A DNA stretch of 64,000 nucleotides from Metridium senile. Its lineage: Eukaryota > Cnidaria > Anthozoa > Actiniaria > Metridiidae. Where the stretch lies: the NCBI GenBank assembly GCA_949775045.1, contig OX459097.1:3246685-3310684 (forward strand), read 5' to 3'. Made by a program: the position numbers and the translations under genes. The notes under the pieces were generated by a model. It did no database searches. It was given only the letters and a program-made list of their open reading frames with translations, and had not been told where the DNA came from. How positions within the stretch are numbered: position 1 is the stretch's first letter; each line of letters begins with the position of its first letter. Below, piece after piece: positions 36,525-54,436 of the stretch.

Positions 36525-36959
36525 TAGGGACTGCGCAATAATTATCAGGAGGGGGGGGGGGGGGTTGAGAATCCAGAGGGGGGGCATAATCTAAACTTAT
36601 GTCTTGAAAGAGGGGTGGCAACTTCCAAAATTAATCAGTGAAGGGGGGGGGGGGGTAACACTTAACTTTAATTTGAAACTGAAAACTCAACAAATTGACG
36701 AAGACGTCCTCGTCAATGTTGCTTAGATTCTCTGGCGATCTTGATAAAACCCTTTTCTCGTAAGTGTTCAGCAGTCTTCTCAATTTGAACGAAGGGGGGG
36801 GGGGGGTGCAGTCTAAATTTTTCCGTTATTGTAGGGGGGGGGGCAAGGCGTAATGTTCTTCATTTGTGAGAGGGGGAGTAATTAACTTTTTCGATTTTTT
36901 CGCTCATTTCTCAACCCCCCCCCCCCCCCCCCCTCCTGATAATTATTGCGCAGTCCTAG
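36525..36959. mobile_element. MITE with poly-G/poly-C arms
   Basis: The left end GACTGCGCAATAATTATCAG, followed by GGAGGGGG..., is inverted at the right end (...CCCCCTCC, then CTGATAATTATTGCGCAGTC). Homopolymer G runs also lie at 36643-36655, 36786-36797 and 36833-36843. It interrupts the CCGGTT repeat cluster. Confidence 0.9.
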
Positions 36960-37085
36960 GTTATATGTATAATCATGCAAATGTGCTTTTGAAAAACCGG
37001 TTTAAAAATGATCAAATGTTTTTTCCTGTTTTCCGATTTTACACTTGATAAAGGGTTTTTCAGTGATAGCGCAATAAATAATACG
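36960..37085 (+). repeat. Diverged member of the CCGGTTTAA repeat cluster
   Basis: AAAAACCGGTTTAAAAATGA followed by TTTTCCTGTTTTCCGATTTT and CAGTGATAGCGCAATAAATA continues the pattern of 35560-36345 on the far side of the MITE. Confidence 0.75.
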
Positions 37086-37100
37086 ATATTTCCCTACAAT

Positions 37101-37342
37101 TACTGTGCGACTCGCCGTACCGTAGTCACTTACAAAAACTTTTGATGAATTTTTGACATTATTTTGACATTTTTTCATCTTCATCGGCCGACCAATTACA
37201 GACATCAAAGTTTCTAAAGTCTCCGCCTCTCGATATAAACTTGTACCTGATTGGTCCGATTAAGATGAAAAAATGTCAAAATAATGTCAAAAATACATCA
37301 AACGTTTTTGTAAGTGACTACGGTACGGCGAGTCGCACAGTA
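37101..37342. mobile_element. MITE with long TIRs beginning TACTGTGCGACTCGCC
   Basis: The terminal ~38 bp are exact inverted repeats (TACTGTGCGACTCGCCGTAC...). Pairing continues with few mismatches through TTGACATTATTTTGACATTT and its complement, giving arms of about 80 bp. The outermost TA could be the target duplication, as for Tc1/mariner-type MITEs. Confidence 0.9.
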
Positions 37343-38066
37343 CACACACAACGAATTTTTTTTTTTAATTTAATGTATTTATTACTAGGCCAGTCAATTT
37401 AGCCTCTCGACCATGCCTGTAAATAGCCAACTGGTTTGCCTCCTATAACCAGTTAGGTTTTTTAAGACACTTTATGTGGTTAATTTCATTATTTCGTAAT
37501 TATTATTAGTTTCTTTGTATTTATTATTATTATAGAATACGAGGACCAAGTTGGAAAAATGCTGTGCTAGCTTTACTTGTTAGTTAATAAAGTGTATTTA
37601 ATTTGAGCCTTTATCCATCGGGATGCACTAATTAACTCAGTCAACAATACTATATATTTTTGTATTTCGCTTTTCCTTCTTGCGAAGTCCGGCAGGGACA
37701 CCACAATAGCTTGACGTCAATTCTCAGTGGGGCCCTGAAGTAATATCCCCCTCCGCTCCTAATCCCCTCCCCTCCCCTCTTTCCTTGAGAGAGCCGCTAC
37801 GCAGGCTAAGATAGGCCAGACCACACATTGCGGTCTAGACATTGCATGCCAGACAGATTCTGCTATATGGAGTTCCCTGTTAGCAGAGTCTGATATCGCA
37901 ACGACAGAGACTCTGCTATATCAGTGAATTATAGAATTGGAGTGAACACTCAAATGGACAAGCATAGAAAAGCGGGGGATTTCGAAACTATAATAACGGC
38001 TGCGCATGCGAAGGAGACTAAGAAAAGTCTAAAGAAAAACAGTTATGATTTTACCGATCGCGCAGT
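37343..38066. other. Intergenic spacer, DAXX side to SLC27A copy A 3' end
   Basis: No exon seen. It holds the GGCAGGGACACCACAA repeat shared with ~6580 (37690-37740), a C-rich patch near 37747-37780 and TA-rich tracts that may include the SLC27A 3' UTR and polyadenylation region. Confidence 0.45.
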
Positions 38067-44360
<6,294 letters not shown>

Positions 44361-44679
44361 TTCTCTGACTTCGTGGACGAACTTAACGTTGAATCAAACA
44401 CTCGATCAAAATGTGGGTAGAATTGCGTGACATTTAAATTCATTAAATTGATTGACAGCTCTTAACAGCTTTTTGTGCTCGGCTGCACGCAGGCTACTAG
44501 CCTCGATCCTATATGCAGCCGCTCCCTTGTGTAGTCACGCAATACGAAATGCAAAAGTTTTTTAATGAATTTCAGCGAAAATTTGCATGATGACTCCGAC
44601 ACTATTCAGGTTTCAACACTGGAGGATGCGCTAAAAAAAGCATAGGTCTGACTTTGAAATGAAATAAAAAAATAACGCG

Positions 44680-45444
44680 TTACAGCGATATTCGTTGTAT
44701 CGCGACCTGCTGTTTGAAAACTTCGGTTAGATTTGGTCTTTTGTGGACCGTCAATCAACTAGGGGGCGGAGTTATGTAATGATTAGCCGCTGATCATGAG
44801 CTATATATAGGACACATGACATTTACGAGGGAAACATAGATCGTTGTATAATTTACTAACAAATGGAAATTACTCATTAATAAACCACAATAAAGACCAA
44901 TAAAAGTTTGTAATGTCTGCTTTATTACCTCATGTGTTGTATTACGCTTTGCGAAGTCCAAAACCCCCAATAAATAGACAAAACATTTGAAAACCCCAAC
45001 GATAACCACCCGCTGGTTATCAAACGAACGTTGACAATTTAGCTTAGGTACCTAGCCTTTAGCTGCCGAGCCTGGGTCAAAGTAGATCAACGTTCTTTGA
45101 TAACCAGCGGGTTGTTATTGTTGGGGTTTTCAAATGTTTTGTCTATTTATTGGGGTTTTTGGACTTCGCAAAGCGTAATACAACACATGAGGTAATATTA
45201 AAAGCAGACATTACAAACTTTTATTGGACTTTATTGTGGTTTATTAATGATTAATTTTCATTTGTTTGTAAATTATACAACGATCTATGTTTCCCTCGTA
45301 AATGTCATGTGTCCTATATATAGCTCATGATCAGCGGCTAACCATTACATAACTCCGCCCCCTAGTTGATTGACGGTCCACAAAAGACCAAATCAAACCG
45401 AAGTTTTCAAACAGCAGGTCGCGATACAACGAATATCGCTGTAA
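44680..45444. mobile_element. Foldback element with ~355-bp near-identical arms
   Basis: Arms 44680-45034 and 45087-45444 are reverse complements with only scattered differences and a few small indels; the 52-bp spacer is unrelated. The ends are TTACAGCGATATTCGTTGTA and its complement. No coding capacity. It sits between the two SLC27A paralogues, about 320 bp upstream of copy A's start codon. A short degraded relative is at 53065-53270. Confidence 0.95.
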
Positions 45445-46614
45445 AAAAACAAAATGTCAGCACTTTTTGAAACTACAATGTGTCTGAAGGAGGATGCCGA
45501 AAAAAAAATTATGTTTACAGTTAAAACTACTGCAGGTTAACCTTCCGCGCTAGGATACCATGTTCCTGTTTAATGTATAGGATTAATTAAATTGAATCGG
45601 TTTTGTCAAAAATATGCTTCATATCTACACTGTTAAGTTTGTCCTTTTAGCGTTTAAAACATGTATACTTTGTCGGGGTTTGCGTATAAATTGAGCGCGC
45701 TATTAGCTTTTTAAAAAACCGTCTCTGTTTTGTCCGGTGTATCCTTAACTTGCACTTAGAAGTTTGAAACTGCGATCATGCATGTCTGATCAACACCACA
45801 TTGAAAGAACATTTAAGGGAAGTTTGTCGATTTATTCATGAAAGACAATCTAACCTTTCCCATTCCTCAGTAATTTCGAGGTTTCTAGCAAATTTAGTTT
45901 TCTAAAAGTACAAATGTTACAACAATTTTGAAATTGATAGCAAATTTATTTGCAAAAGTTTCCCAACAAAAACTGATTCCTCCTGCAAAGTTAACCCACA
46001 GTACGTAGCTAACTCTGTGCTAGCTTTCCTCATATAATATCACAAGATTTATACTCAGTATCTCTCTTAGTCTAACTCTTTTACTCCGACGAAGAGCTAA
46101 AGCTCGAAACGTCAGTAAAGTTAAAGTCAATATTTTTTTACGTTGTTACATATTTGATTATATTACCTATCGTAAAAATCACAAAAGTTGAATACTTAAC
46201 AATTATTCGCTGAAGGCGAGGTGAATATCAATGAATAAAAAAACAAGACAAAGTCGAGGTTATTATTTATTTATATTCATTAAAGAAATGTCTTTATGAG
46301 GGAAAAGTTGTTCATGTCTAATTTCTAAAAGTTTGTGAAACACTGAAGGTAACCAATAGGCCAAAGTTCTTGAGCCAATCAGCGAGCACGATTTTCTAGT
46401 CACAATACTTAAAGGAATTATTGGTCACAAAATTTCAAATCCTTGTTAGTTTATGTATGACATCTTTTATTGTATAACAATCTAAAATATAAAATACATA
46501 GCAATGGGGGCAACAATGTTGCATTTTGTGATGTAAAAATACAATGAAATTCTTATAAATTTTTTAGCTTCAAAGCAACCAGAGTTATAACGATCAACGA
46601 TGGTTTGTCTTAAT
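45445..46614. other. Spacer and probable 3' region of SLC27A copy B
   Basis: No exon seen. Repeat fragments: CGACGAAGAGCTAAAGCTCG (46087 on) of the CGAAACGTCAG family, and an AACAATTATTCGCTGAAGGC fragment at 46198. A possible polyadenylation signal AATAAA on the - strand lies at 46466-46471, about 145 bp after copy B's stop codon. Confidence 0.5.
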
Positions 46615-49600
46615 TTACAACCTCATTTTACCGTTTATAATTTTATGATAAATGTTTTCATCTAAAGACAAGTAAACCTTTGACTGTGACTCGTAATAAT
46701 AAAGGGGATCTTTCACTATGTTGATGTCAAAGCCTTCTTCTTTCAACTTGTTTTTTTGAAACTTAAATGTTCCTGTTATTTGAACAGCTTGTCCTACACG
46801 TACAAATATTGGCCTGGCATAGGATGGTAAAACTGATTCAAGCTTGTCTGCAAGAGTTCCAACATCCAGCAGTCCATCTGGATTGGAAATCAAAACCATT
46901 CCAGCTTTTCCTTCAATTCCTGGTATTTCAACACCATAAACAACCACATCACGCATTCCAAGGGCTTTTGATACAATTGATTCAACTTCTGCAGTTGAGA
47001 CATTTTCACCACGCCACCTGAATGTGTCGCCTGTGCGGTCTTGAAAGTAAACATATCCATCATCATCTTGTACGACTATATCACCAGAGAGAAAAGCATG
47101 GTCGTCTTTGGTAAAGATACTGCGAGCTATCTTTTTGGCTGTGTCTTTGTTGTCAATGTAACCATCAAAGCGGAAAGTTGTACTTCCTGAAAGATAAAGA
47201 AGATCAATGTGAGATTTAGACTACAAGTAGTCCTTCTTTTCCCTCCAGAATCAGTATTTTAAAAAAACTAGTGTTGTGGGATTCCTGTGGAGCCCGCCGG
47301 AAATAGATTGGCGAGTAGATTCTGGAGGGGAAAGAGGGACTAGTGGTAGTCTATATTAAATGAGATGTTCCTTGCAATTCCAGTATCCCTGCTACGCATA
47401 TGACATATACAAGAGTTTTTTCTGGATTACTAAGTAAATCATAATCATAATAATAATATTAATTTAATATTTATATAGCACAAATATCTATGTACCTATT
47501 CAAATGCGCTTTAAATCATGAAATTAAATAATAATAATAGTTATAATTTATTTCATTTCTTCAGCGCATTTCATAATACAAACAAACTGTAAATACAAAA
47601 AACTGTAAATATGGTGTAAATATAATTACCTTTAATTATTTTTCCAACAAATTGTCCAGGTTGACCAGATTTGCAGTCGATTGCCATCCCATTCTTATCT
47701 CGTAGTATCTCACCCGTTTCCTGATCAACCCTTACGAGCTTTGCTGGATAAAGTTTTGGGAAAATTCTTGAAGTAAATCCACAAGCTCCAACAGTGTTGT
47801 TGGTGTTTAAAATTGAACAATTTCCCTCAGTAGATGCATAAAACTCTCCAATTTGCTTGATATTAAATCGTGATTGAAAGTCTGGCCATATTTTAGGCCT
47901 TAGGCCATTGCCTAGTGCTAAACGAATAGTGTGCTGAGTATCGGAAGGACGTGGTGGTTGAAGAAGAAGATATCGACACAACTCACCAATGTATTGTACA
48001 ATCTACAGATAAAATTACATAAAAATTATAAGCAAATGTCTGAGTAGTAACAGATTGAAAGTTAAAGTATTGCAGTCTTAATTTTGCAACATCATTCTCA
48101 ACAAACTTTTTATTGGCAAGAAAATGATCAATGCCTGTAAAAATTATTTTTATATATTAATTCTGATATTAAACTTAATTACCAGGAACTCAATAATATT
48201 AGTTACTATCACAATTGTAAGTCGGACATGTGAGCAATAAACATGCTATTGTTACTTTAAAAACTTTTAAATATCTTATGAGAAATTTACAAAAGAAATC
48301 ATGCCCGGGGGAGTAGTTTTATTCTAATTTACATAAACTATTTATTGAAATTTTCTCGAAAGAACATTTGTAATTTTTTGATTTTTTGACATGAAATTAA
48401 ATCAGTTCATGTTTTATCAGGTCTAAAGATACTTAGCCTACGTTGCATCCCGATTTTTTCTCCGTAAAATCTGTCTGGCATCAGAGAAAGATTTCTTGTT
48501 CTGGGCCCCCCGCATATGGTTTTAGGTCCTATTGGTGATTGGCTATTACTAACAGCCATTTTGATTCTTACACATGAGCAGGACTGAGAACAATAATTAA
48601 TAGCCAATCAGCGGACTTGTTAGAATAAGCCAATCAGAGTGCATACTCAAATCCAGGTACACTGAGAACAAGAAATCTTTCTTCTGATTCGCAGATGGGA
48701 CTTATGAGTAAACGAGTAATGTCTGGCTGCACGCTGGCTAAAAGATACTTGACTTCATAAAATATGAAAGAACAAACGTTGAACTTTCATAAGTATCATA
48801 CAATATTCACGTCCAATCTGTATGATATATACCACATCTCGTCTTCCACCCACCGTTGTATATCTCATACAGATCAGCCGCTCATATTGTATATATATTA
48901 CTTACAGTAACTTTGTATTCTATACATTCATCAAAGAATCTACTGGCTGAGAACTTCCTCCTTATAACCAAAGTTACTCCAAACAGTGCACATAAACCAA
49001 CACCAATAATACCGGCAGCAGAATGGTAGAGAGGTAAAGGACAGTAGATCACATCTTTACGTCCTATATTGAAAACATACGATGAACCAGATGCAAGGAC
49101 AAACCTGGAACAAAAAACATACAGTTTTTAAAAAAATAACGTTCCATTATAATAATGACAAAAATTATTGTTAGGCTTAGGGCTAGACGATTGATAAAGA
49201 TAATGATGATGATGGTAATGTCTATGGTCATTTGGTTAATGATGGTAATTATGTTGGTGATCATAGTGGTGATGCTTTGTTTTACATACTTTGAAGTTCT
49301 GACAAAGGCAGGCTTTGGAAGTCCAGTTGTCCCAGAAGTGAAAATATAGAGCAAAACATCTGAAATTGTTAAAATAATAAGGATCAATCAATCAATCAAT
49401 CAGTCTGTAAGTCAATCAATCAATCACTAAATCAATCAATTGTTTGATCAATGAATGGATGAATCAATTTTTGTTTTATAGAGCAGGTTAAATAGCAAGT
49501 TTGAAAAGCTGATGTGATGATAACTTTGATGGCTTTTTTAAATACAGTACAGGGGCCGGTTGTTCAAAGCTAGATTAACGCTAATCCTGGGTTAACTCTA

Positions 49601-51876
49601 AAGAAAACCTATAGAGTTAACCCAGGATAAGTACTAAACTGGCTTTGAACAACTGGGCCCAGCCACTTGAATAGAGTAAGTGGCTTTCTGGTTTACCTGA
49701 GTAGTTCTTTTTGTAGTTAATAGTTGGAGCACTAGATGAAACATGCCTTAGTTCTTGATCAAGACTAGATGATGGAATCTTGTTGTTTCCATTATGGTTA
49801 CCATGACTGAAATACTGCATTGATTCTGGTAACTTTTCCAAAATATCTAGTATCACATCTGAAAATGTCACCAAAATAAACACTCAATGTCAATAGTCTT
49901 TTTCATAGTTTCGTTCAGTGACCACAAATAATAGTTCCAAGTTGAGGTTCGCTTTGCTGCAAAAAGATAAATTATAGTTTTGCTATGTGCATCAACTTGA
50001 ACCTCGACTTGCAACTATTATTCATGGTCACTGAGCAGAACTGTGAAAAGGACTATTATGTTTGCAATGATTTAGACTAGTTCAGGACCTGGAAATTGCC
50101 ATTGCTGACAGATTTCAGGATTCCTACTCATGAAAAAGTAAAATTCCCTGACTTTTCCCTGACCAAAACCATTAATATGCAGTGCTTATGTTTGTTATTC
50201 TCTACAAGAAAAAGAATATTATTGAGGAGATATTTTAGTGTGGCTAAAAATGAAACCATTTGAATTTGAATTTGAATTTGAATTGCCTAGCAGTATCTAG
50301 AAGAATGCATATTTAAAATTGGCTTTGTCATCTAATGATCAACTGCCTTTGACAACCACTGGTTGGACTTACCAGAGTAATCACAGCTAAATATCAGAGC
50401 CTTTGCTTTAGAAACTGTTATACAATGCAGCAGTGAATCCAAACGAAGATTAAAATTAATTAGTGATGTGATCACACCAATCTTTGCCAGCCCAAGCCAC
50501 ATGAAGACATACTCTGGTCGGTTCTCCATAAACAGTGCCACAACATCACCCTTCTCATATCCTTTGGACTTGAAAATGTTGGCAACTCTATTAGAGAATT
50601 CATCAACTTCTTGGAATGTCCAGCTTCTGCCTTCAAACTGGAAGGCTGTCTTGTGGGGGTATTTATGGGCAGTATTGGTGAAGATATCGGCAATGTTATA
50701 GTTTTTATATTGGTAATAAACAGACTTTACTAGATTGAACAATAGGGGCACAGTTGCGCTGAAAAAGGAGAACAGGAGGAGTAAATAAATAAATAAATGA
50801 ATGAACAAATAAATGAATGAGAATTAAAGAACAAGCTAGTATGCAAATGAAATGAAAGAGAACATAGATTTTAATGAGTACAAAGGTAAAATGATTTTAA
50901 GGTAGTTCAGGACTCATGGATTCCTTCGATAGAATTTTTTTAAACTTTTTCTAACTATGACATAAAGGTAGAACTCAAAACTGAAATAAAAAGGGGGAGT
51001 AACCGTGCACTTTTGTTATTTTCTTGAACAAGATGTGAGCGAGCATGATGCGCAGTAGCAAGGGTCCTGTACTACATGAAATAATATAATCAAACAACAG
51101 GATTTGTAGACAAAAGAAACTCAAATTAATAAAACAAAAAAATAAATAAAATATTATAAAATAATTTAAAATTTTCTTCCCGGCTGTACCAATTGATAAA
51201 AATCGATCATCGAAAACTGATCGAATCAATCGATATCAATCGATAATCATCATTTGATTATTATTGATTGATATTGGAAATCGATAAAAATCGATACTCA
51301 CAGCCTCTTCCCTCTTGATTTTATCGATTTTTATCGACTATCATCGATTATCATCGACTATCGTTTGTGGGAACCTGAGTCGTGTTTATCGTGTTTCTTT
51401 ATTTTCACACATTTAATTTTCAGTCATTCATTTAAGTACTTTTATAAACTTTGTTAATATAACATAATTTTGCTTGTGAAACATATTTGATATTTCTATT
51501 TGGCTTGGTATCATTTGCTTTGAACGAAAATTGAAATTCGTCTCGTGACTGATAAATTAACAGAGATCAAAGTCCAAGTCCATCCCAATGGGTCAAAAGC
51601 ACAAGATTTATAAATACAGTAATGCAAATAAATAATAATTTAACCAGAAAAGTAGCAAAGCAACTGAAGCACCAGTTTGTGAATTTCCCAGAAGATGTTC
51701 ACTCACCTTACATCACGGTAAATTGTACGAAAGAATATTCTTGGGAACGAAGGTCCACCTGATGCAAGAAACACCAAGAACAACAAGACAGGGAAAGCAA
51801 ACCAGGAAAGACTCAAATAGTATACTATCCCAATAATGGATGCAATAACTAAGCCCCATCCTAGAAAAGTATTCAT
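46615..51876 (-). CDS. SLC27A: Fatty-acid transport protein / very-long-chain acyl-CoA synthetase, copy B, complete
   Basis: Seven exons with the same phases as copy A: 51876-51707, 50758-50373, 49858-49697, 49359-49290, 49104-48906, 48002-47630, 47186-46615 (1932 nt, 643 aa). Motifs: N-terminal hydrophobic segment (VIASIIGIVYYLSLSWFAF), IFTSGTTGLPKPA in exon 4, YASTEGN in exon 6, DRTGDTFRWRGENVS in exon 7. It differs from copy A around the active-site-proximal exon 5 (LYHSAAG versus LYHTSGG) and early exon 2, so substrate preference may differ. I start at the ATG at 51876, which aligns with copy A; the frame stays open to an ATG at 52014, so a 46-residue N-terminal extension is possible but has no counterpart in copy A. 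A tandem duplicate, transcribed in the same direction. Confidence 0.94.
47215..47357. mobile_element. MITE with 'TAGACTAC..GTAGTCC' termini, copy B intron 6
   Basis: TAGACTACAAGTAGTCCTTC and TTTTCCCTCCAGAATC are inverted at the right end (GATTCTGGAGGGGAAA, GGGACTAGTGGTAGTCTA). The left end is about 29 bp from exon 7. Confidence 0.85.
48440..48735. mobile_element. Palindromic MITE in copy B intron 5
   Basis: AGAAAGATTTCTTGTTCT at the left pairs with AGAACAAGAAATCTTTCT at the right; CAATCACC/AGCCAATCAG blocks are internal. The outer ends (AGCCTACGTTGCATCC versus GGCTGCACGCTGGCT) are imperfectly paired. Confidence 0.75.
48765..48900 (+). repeat. Dispersed repeat, shared with 31390-31560
   Basis: See 31390-31560. 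It ends 5 bp from the exon 5 boundary of SLC27A copy B and may therefore contribute part of that exon's donor environment. Confidence 0.7.
49552..49660. mobile_element. Short MITE with 'GGGGCCGGTTGTTCAAAGC' termini
   Basis: GGGGCCGGTTGTTCAAAGC at the left is inverted at the right (GCTTTGAACAACTGGGCCC). An internal ATCCTGGGTTAACTCTA palindrome. 109 bp long, 37 bp from SLC27A-B exon 3. Confidence 0.92.
49895..50055. repeat. Hairpin repeat in copy B intron 2
   Basis: TCAGTGACCA..AATAATAGTT..AAGTTGAGGTTC is inverted at the right (GAACCTCGACTTGCAACTATT, TGGTCACTGA, GAAAAGGACTA). Confidence 0.82.
51180..51365 (+). repeat. ATCGAT-rich palindromic repeat in copy B intron 1
   Basis: Dense TATCGATT, AATCGATA and ATCATCGA motifs in both orientations make the segment strongly self-complementary. 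Confidence 0.7.
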
Positions 51877-54436
51877 TTCTCTGACTTTGTCGATGATCTT
51901 TGACGCGATAGTAATTTTAGGTTGAGTGCACGTGAAGAGTTGCCCGGCTTCAAGTAAACGGTATCGAGTTTCGTTGCTTTGCATTCCAAGGCCTCTGTGT
52001 TGCATGTCAAGCATGCTTGCACACTTCGGATTTTATTCGGTTCGTCGGACTCAGAAATGAAAAAGATTTCCGAGTTGACCCGAATACTAAACGAAAGTCT
52101 ATTGACAAGCAATGTACTTCCAAATTTGGAAAGTCTTTTTGTATTCAAAGTTCGATAACTATTCGAGCACAAAGTCGAGTACTTATCGATTGAAGTTGTC
52201 TCGGTTTGTTGCCAGGCCTCTGATGTGTGTTCCTTAGTGACTTATTATTACAACGAACCAATATTTCATACAACAATGAATTGTTTTTATCCGAGTTAAT
52301 TATAAGTGTGATTTTCTTTCAAAAGAAAAATAACTTCTCAAGGGATAACACTTCTTGATATTCTCAAAGTTTCTTCAAGATTTTCAGCTTTCCAATGTGA
52401 AGAAGTGTGATGCAACCCTGTTTCCCGAGGCGTTGAAATTTAGAAGCCTTTGGCATGAGCTCAAGAGAAGTGGCGCAAACAGTCGCCAAAAAATTGTAAG
52501 TAGTTCTGATTGCTTTGATAAAATATAGTACGATTATAGTACGAGGTTTGGACATATTGATTTGTGGCTTTCGGATGTTTTTGACATCAGGAAAGTCACT
52601 ATCACAAGTCAATGTCATTCAGCACTCCGCCATAGTGTGTTTGTCTGCGTGTTGTTATGGTGCTTCAGCTATTTATAAATTATGCTTCTTTTAATAACAC
52701 TCTCAATATTACAGGGACTTTTATTAACATCAGTAAGGGTGGATAAAACTGTAAAATTGTATTAACCTGTATTTTAGTTTGTAACACCAATGATTTAAAT
52801 TATATGATATATACTTTATGACAGACTGTTTATTGATATGTTATGTCCTGTTGAAAACAGTGCTTCCACTCATTCTATTGTATTTTGAACAATATATGAT
52901 CAAACTGTATATAAAACTTTTCTTTGTTTAACATATTTATTAGTTTATTTATTATTACGATATTTATTAAAGATATAAAATAAATATTCTAGTTTATGTG
53001 GCTTGTTTAATATTTTAAATATGTATTAACTTAATAAAGCAAGTATTAACTTAATAAAGCAAAAACTGTTGCATCGGGACCCACTATTTTAAAATCTTTT
53101 TTAAAACTTTGGTTTGATTATGGTGTTTTCTGATCCGTCAATCAACTTTATAGATGGAGCTTGCATTAATTTGATGTAAGATCCACTGTTGAACTGATTG
53201 ACAGGTCCCAAATCATATTGGAATTATTAACAATTATTTGCTAGTTGCGATGCAACGATTTTCGCTGTAAATTATGTATACTATACATGTAGGTTACACT
53301 CTGATGAAAAGATATCATAATAAGTATTATAAAAACATTTATCTAGAATTATATTATGTTCATTATATTACATTAAATCTATCATACAATGATCACACAT
53401 TTGTCCAGTCATTTTAATAACTAATCTATCAAGCTTCACCTGACATTATTAAGCAGTTTTGTACAGCAGTTTTGTAATAAGAATAATCACATCTCCTGCA
53501 TTATATGCAATTATTTATAAATAAGAATATGTACATTAATTTAGAAGCCACTAATATTTAAAAAAACAGTGAAATTGTTTATATGTACCGCCAAAATTCT
53601 AATAATTAATTTTAAGAAACATACTGTCTATTAGAGTAAAAAGTATTCAATATTACACACTATTTCAGTGCCAGTTGTTACTCAAATTAAATTAAATTTT
53701 ATACACAAAAAAATCAACTTAAATCAGTTGCATATACATGTATATGTTACCCAAAAACCTACAAACTAATCTTAATCGTTTATATGTAGTTATTGAAAAA
53801 TAATATAAAATTGAATTATTTCAAAAACTCACACAATAACTATATCCCTTCAATTAATTCTGGATTAGTGCTAATACCCTCATTTATACTGTAGCTTGAC
53901 AGTATGTCAATAATGTGAACTAATTACTTTCTAAAAACTTTCTATTTTACACTATTGTAATATTGGAATCATATATACTTCCCTCTAGTAAAGTTATATC
54001 CGTAACAACACTTCCATACTTGTTTCATCTGTTACTTAGCACTCAAGCAACTTTCCTTTTAAAAGACATAATTAAAAATTAATAACATGCTCATCAAATA
54101 ATTGTCATGGACTATAGCCGGATTCTAATTGGCTATTAACCTGGCATAATGTGCAAGATATGTTCAATAATAAGGTGTTTTAGACCAATGACAATCACAA
54201 TCCTTTAGCCACATATATGACTGTGGTTGGAAATCAATTCCTGAATATAAATCTATGACATAAACTTATGTGATTCATAATTAATGAGAATAAACTCCTT
54301 GCTTGTTTCTATGGAGCCCAAAAGTATTTTGATGTTCAAGTCTCATCAATTTAGTATCATAGAAAACAAGCTACGGTACAGTGAAGTAGTTACCTCAGTA
54401 AGGACAACTTGAGTTGACTTAAAACATATTTAACAG
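51877..54436. other. Spacer between SLC27A copy B and the downstream + strand gene
   Basis: About 2.5 kb between divergently transcribed genes. A direct repeat of AAGTATTAACTTAATAAAGC lies near 53024-53060 and a short foldback at 53065-53270. No exon recognised, though a first exon of the right-hand gene could be hidden here. Confidence 0.45.
53065..53270. repeat. Degraded short foldback related to 44680-45444
   Basis: ACTGTTGCATCGGGAC...AAAACTTTGGTTTGATTATG...GATCCGTCAATCAACT resembles the outer left arm of the 44680 element. The right end (GATGCAACGATTTTCGCTGTAA) matches its terminus. The middle is missing, so it is a compact or deleted relative. Confidence 0.75.

Noticed and set aside
44794..45009. 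71-codon - strand frame
   Set aside because: Lies entirely in an arm of the foldback element.
51877..52014. N-terminal extension of SLC27A copy B
   Set aside because: The frame is open, but copy A has an in-frame stop a few codons upstream of the aligned ATG, and the extension lacks family similarity.
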